Assembly (NCBI RefSeq): GCF_002874965.1
Contig: NZ_CP025624.1
Span: forward strand, 4,960,001-5,024,000
Length of the DNA: 64,000 bases
Direction: 5' to 3'
DNA from: Pseudomonas sp. NC02
GTDB taxonomy: Bacteria; Pseudomonadota; Gammaproteobacteria; Pseudomonadales; Pseudomonadaceae
The stretch's first letter is position 1; every line of letters starts with the position of its first letter. Of this stretch, positions 1-8,787 are shown in pieces. The notes under the pieces were generated by a model that had not been told where the DNA came from, searched no databases, and saw nothing but the letters and a program-made list of their open reading frames with translations. Both the position numbers and the translations under genes were made by a program.

Positions 1-1083
1 CATGAATTGCGCACGCCGATGAATGGGGTGCTGGGCATGCTGCAACTGCTGGAAACCACCGACATGACCGAGGAACAGACCGAATACGCGGCACTGGCCT
101 CGGAGTCCACCGAACACCTGCTGAAGGTGATCAACGACATCCTCGACTTCTCGCGCATCGAGCGCGCGGCCCTGGAGCTTGAGCACATTCCGTTCGACCT
201 GGTGGAGCTGATCAGCAGTTGCGCCCAGGCCTTCCAGCACGCCGCCCAACAACGCGGGCTGGCGCTCGAAGTGCCGATCCCCCAGGGCCTGGGCTCGCTG
301 CAAGTACAGGGCGACCCGACCCGCATCCGGCAGATTTTGGTGAACCTGATCGGCAATGCCCTGAAGTTCACCGAGCAGGGCACCGTCACCGTCGAACCCC
401 ACTGGCAGACCCTGGACCATGAATTGCTGTGGTTCACCTGCACCGTGCGCGATAGCGGGATTGGCATTTCCGCCGAGCGCCTGGAACTGATGTTCGATGC
501 GTTCCAGCAAGCCGACAGTTCCATTTCAAGACGTTACGGCGGCACCGGACTGGGACTGCCTATCGCACGCACCCTGGCCGAACGCATGGGCGGCACCCTG
601 CGCGCCCAGAGCGAAGAAGGCCACGGCTCGGTGTTTACCCTGGAAATTCCGCTGGCGATCTACCAGCAGAGCTTGCCGGTGCTCGCGCCGAATACCGAAG
701 GCAATGGCCGTGCGGGCGAAGGGCGCAACGTGTTGCTGGTGGAAGACAACCCGGTCAATCGCACGGTGGTCGAAGCCATGCTGCGCAGCCTGGGGTTCGA
801 GGTGAGCATCGCCACCGACGGCGCCGAAGCGATTCGCAGCGCCGAGAGCCTGATTTTTACCGCAATCCTGATGGACTGCCGACTGCCGGGCATCGATGGC
901 TACGAGGCTACCCGGCAGATTCGCCAGTTGCCCGGTTGCGCCGAGCTGCCAATCATTGCCCTCACGGCCAATGCCTTGCAGGGCGATCGCGAAGCCTGCC
1001 TGGCAGCTGGAATGAACGATTACCTGGCAAAGCCGTTCAAACGCACGGATTTGCAGCAAATCCTGCAGAGATGGGTGCAGTAA
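1..1083 (+). CDS. Hybrid sensor histidine kinase/response regulator, C-terminal part (cut by window edge)
   Basis: The window opens inside this gene, in frame, at the phospho-acceptor H-box (His-Glu-Leu-Arg-Thr-Pro), so the sensory N-terminus is missing. The 360 visible residues contain the dimerisation helices, then the ATPase domain with an N-box (LVNLIGNALKFT), G1 (DSGIGI), F (FDAFQQAD) and G2 (GTGLGL) motifs. A receiver domain follows (LLVEDNPVN, phospho-acceptor Asp in LMDCRLPG, conserved Lys in AKPF). No Hpt domain follows; the stop is at 1081-1083. The protein should autophosphorylate and pass phosphate to its own receiver. From memory, P. aeruginosa has hybrid kinase PA1611 upstream of fabA, a RetS/GacS-network protein. 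Orthology is inferred from gene order only. Confidence 0.93.
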   Translation, partial: HELRTPMNGVLGMLQLLETTDMTEEQTEYAALASESTEHLLKVINDILDFSRIERAALELEHIPFDLVELISSCAQAFQHAAQQRGLALEVPIPQGLGSLQVQGDPTRIRQILVNLIGNALKFTEQGTVTVEPHWQTLDHELLWFTCTVRDSGIGISAERLELMFDAFQQADSSISRRYGGTGLGLPIARTLAERMGGTLRAQSEEGHGSVFTLEIPLAIYQQSLPVLAPNTEGNGRAGEGRNVLLVEDNPVNRTVVEAMLRSLGFEVSIATDGAEAIRSAESLIFTAILMDCRLPGIDGYEATRQIRQLPGCAELPIIALTANALQGDREACLAAGMNDYLAKPFKRTDLQQILQRWVQ

Positions 1084-1182
1084 CACGGTGCCATCAGCCA
1101 ACTGCGACTGGCGTGAAAGACGAAAGTGCGGCAGTCTTAGGCACCCGAACGGGCCCGTAAACCGGCCCGGTTTATAATTTCA

Positions 1183-1196
1183 GTGCACAAGTGTAC
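1183..1196. promoter_or_regulatory. Imperfect palindrome upstream of fabA (candidate fatty-acid regulator operator)
   Basis: GTGCACAAGTGTAC fits GTnCACnnGTGnAC, an imperfect dyad in the 248-bp gap between the kinase and fabA. fabAB promoters in pseudomonads are known DesT (TetR-family) targets. The site resembles that type in size and position, but the match was not scored against a matrix. A TATAAT hexamer lies just upstream at 1173-1178 without a convincing -35 box. Confidence 0.3.
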
Positions 1197-1331
1197 ATTC
1201 ATGACCTTGACGCTGTGACTTTCACTACAACGCAATAGTCTATGTGTAGGCTGCCGATATGAGGCATGAACGCTTCAGTCGGCCGGGAAGATTTGCCCTG
1301 CCCTGCCGCATGGGATTATTGAGGAGCTCGC

Positions 1332-1847
1332 ATGACCAAACAAAACGCCTTTACTCGGGAAGACCTGCTGCGCTGCAGTCGCGGTGAGCTGTTCGGCCCA
1401 GGTAACGCGCAACTGCCCGCCCCGAACATGCTGATGGTGGATCGCATCACCCATATCAGCGAAGAGGGTGGCAAGTACGGCAAAGGTGAATTGGTCGCCG
1501 AGCTGGATATCACCCCTGACCTGTGGTTTTTCGCCTGCCATTTCGAAGGCGATCCGGTGATGCCGGGCTGCCTGGGCCTTGACGCCATGTGGCAGCTGGT
1601 CGGTTTCTACCTGGGCTGGCAAGGCCTGCCGGGCCGCGGTCGCGCCCTGGGTTCGGGCGAAGTGAAGTTCTTTGGCCAGGTCTTGCCGACCGCCAAGAAA
1701 GTCACTTACAACATTCAAATCAAGCGCGTCCTCAAGGGCAAGCTGAACCTGGCCATTGCCGATGGTTCGGTGACTGTCGACGGTCGCGAGATTTATACTG
1801 CCGAAGGCCTTCGGGTCGGCGTATTCACTTCCACTGACAACTTTTAA
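1332..1847 (+). CDS. fabA: 3-hydroxydecanoyl-ACP dehydratase/isomerase FabA
   Basis: 171 residues, the usual FabA length. It dehydrates 3-hydroxyacyl-ACP and isomerises trans-2-decenoyl-ACP to cis-3-decenoyl-ACP, the branch point to unsaturated fatty acids in the cytoplasm. The single hotdog domain has the catalytic His region ([24 protein letters not shown] is the family signature; His about residue 70, Asp about 84). The start is supported by GAGGAG seven bases upstream. fabB follows after 11 bp, so the two are co-transcribed, as is usual in pseudomonads. Confidence 0.98.
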   Translation: MTKQNAFTREDLLRCSRGELFGPGNAQLPAPNMLMVDRITHISEEGGKYGKGELVAELDITPDLWFFACHFEGDPVMPGCLGLDAMWQLVGFYLGWQGLPGRGRALGSGEVKFFGQVLPTAKKVTYNIQIKRVLKGKLNLAIADGSVTVDGREIYTAEGLRVGVFTSTDNF

Positions 1848-1858
1848 GGGTTATCCGC

Positions 1859-3079
1859 ATGCGCCGCGTCGTTATCACTGGTCTGGGCATTGTTTCGTGC
1901 CTGGGCAATGACAAAGAGACCGTCTCCGCTAACCTGCGTGCAAGTCGCCCTGGCATCCGCTTCAACCCGGAATATGCCGAAATGGGTCTGCGTAGCCAGG
2001 TTTCCGGCTCCATCGACCTGCCCCTCGAAGAGCTGATTGATCGCAAGATCTATCGCTTCGTCGGCCACGCAGCCGCTTACGCCTACCTGGCCATGAAGGA
2101 CGCGATCACCGATTCCGGCCTGAGCGAAGACCAGGTGTCCAACGTACGCACCGGTCTGATCGCCGGTTCCGGTGGCGCGTCGACCTTGAACCAGATGGAA
2201 GCGCTGGACATCCTGCGCGAGAAAGGCGTCAAGCGCGTTGGCCCGTACCGCGTCACGCGGACCATGGGCAGCACCGTTTCCGCCTGCCTGGCCACGCCGT
2301 TCAAGATCAAGGGCGTGAACTACTCGATCTCCTCCGCTTGCGCCACCAGTGCTCACTGCATCGGTACCGCTGTAGAGCAGATCCAGTTGGGCAAGCAGGA
2401 CATCGTATTTGCCGGCGGCGGTGAAGAAGAACATTGGAGCCAGTCGTTCCTGTTCGACGCCATGGGCGCCCTGTCGACCCAGTACAACGAAACCCCGGAC
2501 AAAGCCTCCCGCGCCTATGACAAGAACCGTGATGGTTTCGTCATTGCCGGCGGTGGCGGCATGGTGGTGGTCGAGGAGCTGGAACACGCCCTGGCCCGTG
2601 GTGCGAAGATCTACGCGGAAATCGTCGGCTACGGCGCGACGTCCGACGGCTACGACATGGTTGCGCCAAGCGGCGAAGGCGCCATCCGCTGCATGCAGAT
2701 GGCCATGTCCACCGTTGATACCCCGATCGACTACCTGAACACCCACGGTACTTCGACTCCGGTCGGCGACTCCAAGGAAATGGAAGGCGTGCGTGCGGTA
2801 TTCGGCGACAAGGCTCCGGCGATCAGCTCTACCAAGAGCCTGTCGGGTCACTCCCTGGGCGCCGCTGGCGTTCACGAAGCGATCTACTGCCTGCTGATGA
2901 TGGAAGGCAACTTCATGGCGGGTTCTGCCAACATCGAGGAACTGGACCCGGACGTGGCTGACATGCCTATCCTGACCAAGACTCGTGAAGATGCGACCAT
3001 CAATACAGTGATGAGCAACAGCTTCGGCTTTGGTGGCACTAACGCCACCCTGGTGCTGAAACGCTGGCAGGGTAAGTAA
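1859..3079 (+). CDS. fabB: Beta-ketoacyl-ACP synthase I FabB
   Basis: 406 residues. It condenses malonyl-ACP with acyl-ACP, including the cis-3-decenoyl-ACP made by FabA, and is essential for unsaturated fatty acid elongation. The thiolase-fold catalytic triad is visible: Cys in [10 protein letters not shown], His in [12 protein letters not shown] and His in [12 protein letters not shown]. The C-terminus has the glycine-rich [11 protein letters not shown] loop. The AAGGG ribosome site lies eight bases before ATG, and a strong terminator follows the stop. Confidence 0.98.
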   Translation: MRRVVITGLGIVSCLGNDKETVSANLRASRPGIRFNPEYAEMGLRSQVSGSIDLPLEELIDRKIYRFVGHAAAYAYLAMKDAITDSGLSEDQVSNVRTGLIAGSGGASTLNQMEALDILREKGVKRVGPYRVTRTMGSTVSACLATPFKIKGVNYSISSACATSAHCIGTAVEQIQLGKQDIVFAGGGEEEHWSQSFLFDAMGALSTQYNETPDKASRAYDKNRDGFVIAGGGGMVVVEELEHALARGAKIYAEIVGYGATSDGYDMVAPSGEGAIRCMQMAMSTVDTPIDYLNTHGTSTPVGDSKEMEGVRAVFGDKAPAISSTKSLSGHSLGAAGVHEAIYCLLMMEGNFMAGSANIEELDPDVADMPILTKTREDATINTVMSNSFGFGGTNATLVLKRWQGK

Positions 3080-3103
3080 GCTCTCGCAGCTTGATCGCCT
3101 GAA

Positions 3104-3133
3104 AACGCCCCGACTGGTTCGGGGCGTTTTTTT
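3104..3133 (+). terminator. Rho-independent terminator of fabAB
   Basis: ACGCCCCGA pairs with TCGGGGCGT around a short loop and is followed by seven T residues. It begins about 25 bp after the fabB stop. Confidence 0.92.
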
Positions 3134-3149
3134 ACCCGTTTACCGCGCT

Positions 3150-3545
3150 TACAGTGGCTCACTTTTGAAAGCCGGAATGCGTGCCCAGTCAAAAGTAAGC
3201 AAAACGCTCTTGCCCGATCACTCGGCACCTCGCTCAGGCTTGAGTGTTTAGAAGCAAAATCAAAAGCTAAAACGGGCACGGTCCAATGTGGGAGCGGGCT
3301 TGCTCGCGAAGGTCGTTAACGATGACGCTGGCATCCTGATTCAACGCGGCGTTCTCAGGTTTTCGCCGGCAAGCCGGCTCCGACAGAAAAGCGGTTCTGC
3401 TTTTGCTTCTAACACTCAGGTCGGCTTCCAGGCCGCCGTGCTCTTGCTTTTGATCTTAGGCGCCCCGCCGACAGGCGGGGCAGAGCGCTTTGGTTACTTT
3501 GCCGCTTTTTTGCAAAGTGACTCGCTGTAAGAGCGAAACCATAAG
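3150..3545. repeat. Composite inverted-repeat region with a REPIN in the middle
   Basis: This gene-free stretch (3134-3584) has two outer arms that are imperfect inverted copies. The left arm reads CACTTTTG...AAAGTAAGCAAAACGCTCT (about 3160-3215). The right arm reads AGAGCGCTTTGGTTACTTT...GCAAAGTGACTCGCTGTAAG (about 3482-3531). A REP pair sits between them. I recognise the right arm as a motif common in intergenic regions of P. fluorescens-group genomes, but this is from memory. No coding potential is convincing. Confidence 0.6.
3287..3385. repeat. REPIN of two different REP arms
   Basis: The left arm is the common REP (GGGAGCGGGCTTGCTCGC core, 3287-3310). The right arm (about 3361-3385) is an inverted REP of another sequence, TTCGCCGGCAAGCCGGCTCC. 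All other complete pairs in the window use arms of one family. Confidence 0.7.
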
Positions 3546-3584
3546 CCGCCGTGACCGCAGCAACGGATATGCCCACCCAACAAC

Positions 3585-5210
3585 CTAAACCGAAAACCGA
3601 GCCACCATCGTGTTGAGATCCACCGCCAACCGCGACAACTCCTGGCTCGCCGCACTGGTCTGGTTCGCCCCCGCCGACGTCTGCTGTGCCAAATCGCGAA
3701 TATTCATCAAATTGCGATCCACCTCCCGCGCCACCGCCGCCTGTTCTTCCGAGGCACTGGCAATCACCAGGTTGCGCTCATTGATCAGGGTAAACGCCGA
3801 AGCAATCTCCTCCAGCGCCGTCCCCGCCGACTTGGCGATATCCAACGTTGACCGCGCCCGAGTATTGCTCTGCTGCATGGAGCTGACAGCCTGATCAGTC
3901 CCCTGCTGAATCCCACTGATCATCTGCTCGATTTCCTGGGTCGACTGCTGCGTACGATGCGCCAAGGCACGCACCTCATCCGCCACCACCGCAAACCCAC
4001 GCCCGGCATCCCCAGCTCGCGCCGCTTCGATGGCGGCATTCAGCGCCAGCAAATTGGTCTGCTCGGCAATCGAACGAATCACATCCAGCACCTTGCTGAT
4101 GCCATATACCTTCTGCGCCAGGTCCTCCACCTGAGTCGCATTGGCCGTCACATCATCCGCCAGGGACTCAATCGACAACACCGTCTGATGCACCTGCTCG
4201 CGCCCGTGCTGAGCGATACGATCCGACTCCCGCGATGCCTGGGACGTAGCCACCGCGTTGCTCGCCACCTCCTCCACCGCCGCCGTCATCTGGTTCACCG
4301 CAGTAGCCGCCTGCTCGATTTCCTGACTCTGCTGATGCAACCCACGGGTGGCATCTTCGGTCACGCAACTAAGCTCTTCGGAAGCCGACGCCAACTGGCT
4401 GGACGAATCGGAAATACGCCGAATGGTTTCCCGCAGGCTCTCCTGCATGCTTTTCAGCGCCTGCTGCAAACGCGCCGGCTCATCCTGGCCGCTGACAGTA
4501 ATCACCCCGGTCAGATCGCCACTGGCCACACCCTGGGCGACTTTCAAAGACTGGGATAACGGCAGCACAATACTGCGGGTCAGCAACAATGCCAGGCCGA
4601 TGGTGATCAGCGCCGTCACGGCAATCATGCCAACCACCCAACTGCGCGATTGCGTGAACACACTTTGCGCCAGGCTCGCCGCCTGATTGGCACTGACCTT
4701 GTTCAACGTCACCAGCTCACGCAGGGTACCGGCCAGTTCGTCGGCCAACTGGTTCATCTCGCCGTTGACCACCTTGATCGCGTCTTCCAACTGATTCGCC
4801 CGGGAAAACGCCATCACCTGTTCCTGGCGCTGCAGGTAACGCTCTTCCTCGGTTTTAAAGCGATCGAACAGCACCCGCTCTTCTGGCAGCACGATCAAGC
4901 CTTCATAGAGGGACTGAGCCTTGTGCAGGCCGCTTTTCAGCTCGGTGATTTTCTGCTCATTCTGCGTGATTGCCTGCGGGTCGCGGTTAAGCAGTAGCCG
5001 CAACGTCAGGGCCCGCACCCGCAGCAGGTCCTGATTCATCTCGCCGACCGCCATCACGCTGGGCAGCCAGTTGTTTTCCACCTGGTCAGACTGCTGGCGC
5101 ATATTGCCCATCTGCAACAAGGCGAACCCGCCCAGGGCAAACACCATCAGCGCCAGCAAACCAAACCCCAGGCCGGCGCGAGGGGCGATATTCAGACTTC
5201 TGATATTCAT
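3585..5210 (-). CDS. Methyl-accepting chemotaxis protein
   Basis: 541 residues from the ATG at 5210, which has AAGGA ten bases upstream; an in-frame extension upstream lacks a ribosome site. The order is TM1 (about 11-32), a periplasmic four-helix ligand domain (about 33-190), TM2 (192-211), HAMP, and a long cytoplasmic coiled coil. The hairpin tip ([18 protein letters not shown], about 383-400) binds CheA/CheW. It lacks a C-terminal CheR-tethering pentapeptide. In P. aeruginosa a chemoreceptor also follows fabB, which matches this order. The ligand cannot be told from sequence. Confidence 0.95.
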   Translation of the reverse strand: MNIRSLNIAPRAGLGFGLLALMVFALGGFALLQMGNMRQQSDQVENNWLPSVMAVGEMNQDLLRVRALTLRLLLNRDPQAITQNEQKITELKSGLHKAQSLYEGLIVLPEERVLFDRFKTEEERYLQRQEQVMAFSRANQLEDAIKVVNGEMNQLADELAGTLRELVTLNKVSANQAASLAQSVFTQSRSWVVGMIAVTALITIGLALLLTRSIVLPLSQSLKVAQGVASGDLTGVITVSGQDEPARLQQALKSMQESLRETIRRISDSSSQLASASEELSCVTEDATRGLHQQSQEIEQAATAVNQMTAAVEEVASNAVATSQASRESDRIAQHGREQVHQTVLSIESLADDVTANATQVEDLAQKVYGISKVLDVIRSIAEQTNLLALNAAIEAARAGDAGRGFAVVADEVRALAHRTQQSTQEIEQMISGIQQGTDQAVSSMQQSNTRARSTLDIAKSAGTALEEIASAFTLINERNLVIASASEEQAAVAREVDRNLMNIRDLAQQTSAGANQTSAASQELSRLAVDLNTMVARFSV

Positions 5211-5358
5211 GCTCGGAATCCTTCCAAAAGCGCTGCATCCACCTGCAGCGGGCTCTTGAAAGGTATCGGCGAGTTGAGACGTTTGCCTAAGACGAAAACG
5301 CGATATCAAAACGCCTTATGATCGCCCCGCCCCGCCTGTAGCGATTCAGCTAAACCCA

Positions 5359-6363
5359 TCACCTGGGCTTGGGCAGAATCGCCAGGAAATTGTCCCGTGC
5401 GACCTTTCTGGCCACATCCTCAGGCAACGCATCGAGGAACGGGTCAAAGCTGCGCATTTCCTTACCGAGCTTGTTGAAGCGTCCTACCACGTCTGAGCCA
5501 AGCATGAAGCGGTCCGGGAAGCGCTCCACCAGCTTTACCCACTCAGGGCGTGCCATTCCCGCCTCATCCAGCAAGTAAGGCGTGAGCACGCTCCAGGACA
5601 GGTCGACGTAAAGGTTGGGGTAAGCCTCCAGCATGCGCGCCAGGGTCGGCAGCAAAAAATCCATCTGCGTCTGGTGCCGATGGATCTCCATGCTGCTGCC
5701 CGCATGGGCCCAGATAAACCGGGTGTGCGGGTGATTACGCAGCGGCTCTTCCATTTCCGCCAGGTACAACGGATTTTTCTCACGCTTGGAGGTGATGTTG
5801 GAATGCACCATCACCGGCAGATCATTCTCCGCGGCCAGGTGATAGATGCGGGTCATCGCCTCGTTGTTGGCCCTTGGGGTGTCGCCGGAGGTCAGCGCGG
5901 TCAGGTCGTCGTGACGGGTGAAGACTTCGCCGATGCCTTGCCAGAGCCCAGGATTGAGATCGAGCATGCGCTGGATATGGGATGCGGCATTTTTATCGTT
6001 GGGATTGAAACCACTGAGGAACGGATGAAAGCGCTGACGTTGCTCCGGGCTCAGTTTATTGACCGCATCGGCGACGAACACGTCGGTGGCGCTGTACCAA
6101 TAGGCGTCGGCGTCGTCCCCGGCGTAATAGCGCGGCCGCTTGGGTTCGTCCTCATGCCATTTCTTGGCCACCGGTATGCCGGAAATCATCACGTGCTCGA
6201 TGCGATTATCGGCCATGGCCTTGAGTAATTTATCCATGCCCGCCGACTCCTGGAAGAAATCGACGTAATGCAGGTGTGCATCGCTGTAGGCATAGTCGCG
6301 AGCCTGCACCGCAAGGCTTGCGGCGGTCAGCAACAGGGCAATACTCAGGCGGGTCCGGCGCAC
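5359..6363 (-). CDS. Secreted amidohydrolase-family (Amidohydro_2) protein
   Basis: 334 residues with an N-terminal signal peptide (SIALLLTAASLAVQA, cleavage near residue 21). It is a TIM-barrel metal hydrolase: the metal-binding AHLH motif is at about 29-32, and later metal ligands are suggested by VMVHSN, WAHAGS and MLGSDV. It should act in the periplasm, but the substrate is unknown. The start is GTG with only a weak upstream GAG, so the exact start is the best available rather than certain. It stands alone, on the opposite strand from the OsmC-like gene. Confidence 0.85.
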   Translation of the reverse strand: MRRTRLSIALLLTAASLAVQARDYAYSDAHLHYVDFFQESAGMDKLLKAMADNRIEHVMISGIPVAKKWHEDEPKRPRYYAGDDADAYWYSATDVFVADAVNKLSPEQRQRFHPFLSGFNPNDKNAASHIQRMLDLNPGLWQGIGEVFTRHDDLTALTSGDTPRANNEAMTRIYHLAAENDLPVMVHSNITSKREKNPLYLAEMEEPLRNHPHTRFIWAHAGSSMEIHRHQTQMDFLLPTLARMLEAYPNLYVDLSWSVLTPYLLDEAGMARPEWVKLVERFPDRFMLGSDVVGRFNKLGKEMRSFDPFLDALPEDVARKVARDNFLAILPKPR

Positions 6364-6503
6364 GGGGGTATCTCAAACAAGGGCTAATGCCGGTAGACCT
6401 CGGACCGCGCCTGCGGGTTCAGCGGTAAACAACGGGGAACACCAACGTGCCAGCATGCTCTATAACTGCATGAGCTTCTTCCTGCCACCCTGTGAGGTTT
6501 GCC

Positions 6504-6920
6504 ATGCCTGTTACCGTGAACACGCTGAACGCCGAAAACTTCCGCCACAGCGTCAATATCAATAACCACGAGCTGTTTACCGACCTGCCCAAGAGCCTGG
6601 GCGGTGACGATTCGGCGCCCTCCCCCCACGATTACTTCGACGCCGCACTGGCGTCCTGCAAGGCCCTGACCGTCAAGCTCTATGCGCAGAAAAAAGACAT
6701 ACCGCTGACCGGCGTGACCGTGGAAGTCACCCATGACAGCACCGAAGAGCAAAAGGGCAAATACAAGCTCAACGTCAAACTGACCCTCAAGGGCGTACTC
6801 ACTGACGAGCAGCGCGACGAGCTGCACCGCGTGGCGGATCGCTGCCCGGTGCACAAGCTGATGACCACGGCCGAAGTTACCATTGAGACCCGGCTCTCCG
6901 AAGGCGCCTTCAGCCAGTAG
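6504..6920 (+). CDS. OsmC-family peroxidase-like protein
   Basis: 138 residues starting at the ATG at 6504 (GTGAGG seven bases upstream; an in-frame GTG four codons earlier is part of that ribosome site). It has the OsmC/YhfA fold. Two conserved cysteines are present, in ALASCKALT and ADRCPVHKL, which in the family reduce organic hydroperoxides. It is cytoplasmic. The pirin gene follows in the same direction 64 bp later. Close relatives are often annotated YhfA-like, and peroxidase activity is inferred. Confidence 0.9.
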   Translation: MPVTVNTLNAENFRHSVNINNHELFTDLPKSLGGDDSAPSPHDYFDAALASCKALTVKLYAQKKDIPLTGVTVEVTHDSTEEQKGKYKLNVKLTLKGVLTDEQRDELHRVADRCPVHKLMTTAEVTIETRLSEGAFSQ

Positions 6921-6984
6921 CGGCAACCTCCCGTCGAGCGGGTTATGCTCAGTACCATCAGACCCGCTCAGACTGGGAAGCACC

Positions 6985-7857
6985 ATGACCACCGTGACCG
7001 TGATTCGCCCGCGCGCCGAAGATGTGGAAGGCCAACCGATCCTGCGCCCACTGCCCTCCAGGCAATGCCGCAGCGTCGGGCCTTTCGTGTTTTTCGACCA
7101 TATGCTGCAAACCCGTTATGCCCCGGGTACCGGCATGAACATTCGCCAACACCCGCACATCGGCCTGTCTACCCTGACCTACCTGTTTGAAGGCGAACTC
7201 CTGCACAAGGACAGCCTCGGCTCCGATCAGGTGGTCAAGGCCGGGGACGTCAGCTGGATGACAGCCGGCAGTGCCATTGCCCACGTTGAACGCAGCCCCG
7301 AGGCGTTGAAGGCCAGTGGTTTCAGCCTGCACGGGTTGCAAGTGTGGCTGGCCTCCCCCAAGGAACATGAACAAGGGCCTGGGCATTACAGCCATCATCC
7401 GGCCGCCAGCTTGCCGGTGAGCGATAACCTCGGCGTGCAGATTCGCCTGATTGCCGGCAATGGCTTTTGCCTCGAATCGCCGGTGCCGGTGTTGTCGCCC
7501 ACCTTGTATGCCGAGGTGCGGATGCAGACGGCTACCACCCTGCTGATCCCGGATGAGCATGAAGAACGGGCGGTGTATGTGCTGGAGGGTGAGGCGCAGT
7601 TGGATGGCGAAGCGCTGGAGGTGCATAGCCTGGTGGTGTTGCCGGCAGGCGCAAGCATGGGGCTGTTTGCCGAGACTGATTGCCACCTGGTGGTGTTCGG
7701 CGGCGCGGCGCTGGATGGGCCACGGCGGATTAACTGGAATTTTGTCGCGAGTGATCCGGCGTTGATCGAGCAGGCTCGGCAGCGTTGGGCGGCTGGGGAT
7801 TGGCCGACAGTGCCGGGGGAAAGTGAGCGGATCGAGTTGCCTCTAGGCAAGGCTTAA
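6985..7857 (+). CDS. Pirin family protein
   Basis: 290 residues from the ATG at 6985 (GGGAAG upstream). It is a bicupin. The N-terminal cupin has metal ligands in the pattern HPHIGLST (His-X-His) and AHVERS (with a Glu/His). The pirin C-terminal cupin (about 170-270) includes YVLEGEAQLDGE. Bacterial pirins have been reported as quercetinases or regulatory partners of metabolic enzymes; the role here is not shown by sequence. A REPIN lies directly downstream. Confidence 0.92.
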   Translation: MTTVTVIRPRAEDVEGQPILRPLPSRQCRSVGPFVFFDHMLQTRYAPGTGMNIRQHPHIGLSTLTYLFEGELLHKDSLGSDQVVKAGDVSWMTAGSAIAHVERSPEALKASGFSLHGLQVWLASPKEHEQGPGHYSHHPAASLPVSDNLGVQIRLIAGNGFCLESPVPVLSPTLYAEVRMQTATTLLIPDEHEERAVYVLEGEAQLDGEALEVHSLVVLPAGASMGLFAETDCHLVVFGGAALDGPRRINWNFVASDPALIEQARQRWAAGDWPTVPGESERIELPLGKA

Positions 7858-7882
7858 GCGCTTTATTGCCTGTGAAACAGCC

Positions 7883-7968
7883 TTCGCGAGCAAGCCCGCT
7901 CCCACATTTCGACCGCGTTCCTTCAGGATGTACACGGTTAAAATGTGGGAGCGGGCTTGCTCGCGAAG
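7883..7968. repeat. REPIN, REP heads facing inward
   Basis: Two inverted copies of the GGGAGCGGGCTTGCTCGC REP are separated by about 37 bp, with the TGTGGGAG ends toward the centre. The spacer (GACCGCGTTCC...GATGTACACGGT) resembles that of the REPIN split by the insertion sequence near 33350. It lies between the convergent pirin and dienelactone hydrolase genes and could act as a transcript end. Confidence 0.9.
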
Positions 7969-7992
7969 GGGCCAGCTCAGGCAACCGAACTA

Positions 7993-8721
7993 TCAGCCCT
8001 TGAACACTTCATCCAGCAAGTTATGCATCGACTGAAAGGCCCGCGCAGCGGTCTTCGCGTCATACATCATCTTGCCCGGCACATTCGCGTGCGGGTCGGT
8101 AAACGAGTGCACCGCACCGCCGTAGCTCAGCAATTGCCAATCCACACCGGCGGCGTTCATTTCGTCTTCAAACGCCGGCAGTTGCTCCTTCGGCACCAAC
8201 GGGTCGGAAGCACCGTGCAACACCAGCACGGAACCCTTGATGTTTTTTGCATCGGCCGGGTTCGGCGTGTCGAGGCTGCCGTGGAACGAAACGGCAGCTT
8301 TCAACGGTGCACCGGTACGTGCCAGCTCCAGGGAGCAGCAACCACCGAAGCAGAAACCAAAGGTCGCCAGCTTCGAGGTATCCACCGCCGCTTCAGTCTG
8401 GGTTTTCAGGTGATCAAGCGCGACCTGCATGCGCTTGTTCAACAGCGGCCGGTCATTCTTCAACGGCATCATCGCCGCACCCGCTTCATCGCCGTTCGAA
8501 GGGCGGACGGTTTGCCCGTACAGGTCGGCAAGCAGCACCACGTAGCCCTTGCTGGCCACGCTCTTGGCGATCTCTTCAGCGCCGGCACTGACACCCATCC
8601 AGTTCGGCGCCATCAACAACCCTGGCAGCGGGCCCTTATGACTGGCATCAAATGCCAGGCGGCTTTCATAAGACTGGCCATCAATCTGATAGACCACGGA
8701 ACGCACGGTGATTTGGCTCAT
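7993..8721 (-). CDS. Dienelactone hydrolase family protein
   Basis: About 242 residues, alpha/beta-hydrolase fold. The nucleophile is Cys in GFCFGG, as in true dienelactone hydrolases. The acid lies near HGASDPLV and the His in GAVHSFT. Two ATG codons are adjacent (8724 and 8721); GGAG is three bases before the first and six before the second, so the second is preferred. P. aeruginosa has a similar gene next to htpG. The natural substrate is unknown; no chlorocatechol genes are nearby. Confidence 0.92.
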   Translation of the reverse strand: MSQITVRSVVYQIDGQSYESRLAFDASHKGPLPGLLMAPNWMGVSAGAEEIAKSVASKGYVVLLADLYGQTVRPSNGDEAGAAMMPLKNDRPLLNKRMQVALDHLKTQTEAAVDTSKLATFGFCFGGCCSLELARTGAPLKAAVSFHGSLDTPNPADAKNIKGSVLVLHGASDPLVPKEQLPAFEDEMNAAGVDWQLLSYGGAVHSFTDPHANVPGKMMYDAKTAARAFQSMHNLLDEVFKG

Positions 8722-8752
8722 CATTTACTCCAGGTGAAAGGCTCCAGAACGA

Positions 8753-8776
8753 AAAAACCCGCCGAAGCGGGTTTTT
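8753..8776 (-). terminator. Terminator of htpG
   Basis: AAAAACCCGC-CGAA-GCGGGTTTTT lies in the 66-bp gap just downstream of the htpG stop. Its A and T tracts on both sides would let it work on either strand. Confidence 0.88.
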
Positions 8777-8787
8777 CTACAACGGTG

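Noticed and set aside
1159..1173. AAACCGG/CCGGTTT dyad considered as a terminator of the hybrid kinase gene
   Set aside because: The stem is short, the loop would be too small for all pairs, and there is no clear T tract.
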